In this document: in pieces, positions 63,204 to 64,000 of the stretch | Numbering within the stretch: the first letter of the stretch is position 1 | Layout: each line of letters opens with the position of its first letter | Assembly (NCBI GenBank): GCA_021397845.1 | Contig: CM038039.1 | Span: 4,643,731 to 4,707,730 of the forward strand | Source: Areca catechu | Lineage: Eukaryota; Streptophyta; Magnoliopsida; Arecales; Arecaceae | Reading direction: 5' to 3' | Length of the DNA: 64,000 bases | Program-made: the position numbers and the translations under genes | Notes under the pieces: model-generated | Told to the model about the DNA's origin: nothing | The model's database searches: none | What the model saw: the letters and a program-made list of their open reading frames with translations, nothing else

Positions 63204-64000
63204 GTACCTCTCAAAAGGTTTGGAGACTCTAATAGACCTATGAGGTGGAAGAGCATTTATGTGAATTGGTTGATTGGATTCGATCTGATCTATAACTGGC
63301 TGCTCTTCAGGGACTTTCTCATCGAGCTCTCACAGATCTAGATTCTAATTTATCCGCCATTAGTCTTTTGACATAGGCTAGATATCCCCAAATCTTGAAA
63401 TGGGCAAGACTTGGTTTCTTACCATTCCAAATTTCATATGGTGTGGTAAGAACAGATTTAAATGGAACTTTATTTAGAATATAGATTGAAGTTTGTAGGG
63501 CATATCCCCAAAGAAATAAAGGGAAGTCAATGAAGCTCATCATGGATCAGACCATACTAACTATGTCCGGTTTCTCCTCTCAGACACCCCGTTGAGTTGA
63601 GGCATAATTGGTGGAGTCCATTGTAAGACTATGCTATTATCTTGAGATAACCTAAGAATTTCCTACTAAGGTATTCATCTCCTCGATCTGATCGAAGAAC
63701 CTTAAGGATTTTACCTATTTATTTTTCTACCTCATATCTGAATTACTTGAACTTTTCAAAAGTTTCAGATTTGTGTCTCATAAGAAACACATAATCATAC
63801 CGTGAACAATCATCAGTAAAGGTTATGAAGTAGTAAAAACCACTCCTGAACTGCATATCAAATGGACCACATACATCAGTGTGTACCAGGGCAAGTAATT
63901 CTGTGACCCTCTCCCCATGTCCTACAAAGGATAACTTGGTCATTTTTTCTTGAAGACATGACTCGCAAGGTGGGTATGATTCAGAATTAACTGAATCTAG
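63204..64000 (-). pseudogene. Copia E integrase, partial
   Basis: At the right edge ELLALVHTDVCGPFDMQFRS carries the first catalytic Asp, then YFITFTDDCSRYDYVFLMRH and KSETFEKFK (63,943-63,743). Further left, WGYALQTSIYILNKVPFKSV and YEIWNGKKPSLAHFKIWGYL (63,510-63,370) form the integrase C-terminal region. Frame breaks lie near 63,730 and 63,560. The zinc domain and everything upstream are outside the window. Confidence 0.87.

Larger units (their letters stand above)
56277..64000 (-). mobile_element. Ty1/Copia element E, minus strand, partial
   Basis: Its 3' LTR (56,277-61,575, interrupted by a solo LTR) is on the left, then polypurine tract, RNase H, RT and integrase to the right, running off the window. 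The long LTR (about 2.3 kb without the insertion) and sequence suggest the Angela/BARE-like group; this assignment is tentative. It is inserted in the antisense ORF of Tat C; the left duplicated target site should be GGAGG (56,272-56,276). Confidence 0.88.

Overview
The window looks like an intergenic, transposon-dense stretch of a flowering-plant nuclear genome, most likely a monocot and possibly a palm. The evidence is nested LTR retrotransposons of the Tat, chromovirus and Copia groups, a hAT element, a Mutator-like (MULE) transposase beside a plant mobile domain (PMD) gene, a tRNA-derived SINE, LINE fragments, and AT-rich spacers beside GC-rich LTRs. The monocot/palm assignment is inferred from general resemblance of these families. 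No rRNA, tRNA or intact host gene was recognised, and essentially every coding region is broken by stops, frameshifts or deletions.

Layout. 1-8,202: minus-strand Tat-type Ty3/Gypsy element A (5' LTR on the right, PBS, gag, PR, RT-RH, extra archaeal-type RNase H, IN), then the end of an antisense extra ORF (aORF); its 3' LTR lies outside the window. 8,203-11,353: AT-rich with decayed repeats. 11,354-13,071: a 1.7-kb near-palindrome. 13,350-14,300: what looks like the 5' end of a real host gene (telo-box, three short exons in one frame). 14,300-17,930: T-rich intron-like DNA with decayed tandem repeats. 17,935-25,760: a scrambled chromovirus-type Gypsy element, with a hAT element (19,619-22,911) inserted in gag. 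26,285-29,419: 3' end of plus-strand Tat element B (antisense aORF, PPT, LTR). 29,490-33,016: decayed Copia D with its 3' LTR. 33,712-34,104: SINE with target-site duplication (TSD). 34,150-34,738: LINE 3' end. 35,137-36,544: AT-rich terminal-inverted-repeat (TIR) element. 36,781-37,876: TIR element with a 21-bp minisatellite core and an 8-bp TSD. 37,383-41,093: five copies of a ~742-bp unit that includes half of that element. 42,519-44,244: Tat-family solo LTR with TSD TTTAT. 45,960-51,145: MULE transposase followed by a PMD gene. 53,271-56,276: minus-strand Tat element C (3' LTR, PPT, aORF), cut by the LTR of Copia E (56,277-61,575), which itself contains a 3-kb Tat-type solo LTR (57,805-60,773, TSD CCATG). 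61,590-64,000: RNase H, RT and integrase of Copia E, continuing past the window.

The most interesting themes are: (i) three Tat copies carrying an ORF antisense to gag-pol, two with an intron that can only be spliced from the antisense transcript; (ii) Tat LTRs with conserved ends but different minisatellites inside; (iii) a transposon with a minisatellite core whose half was amplified with flanking DNA into a nearly homogeneous array; (iv) RH and IN segments missing from the chromovirus that lie upstream of its own PBS in the wrong order; and (v) a MULE-PMD gene pair.
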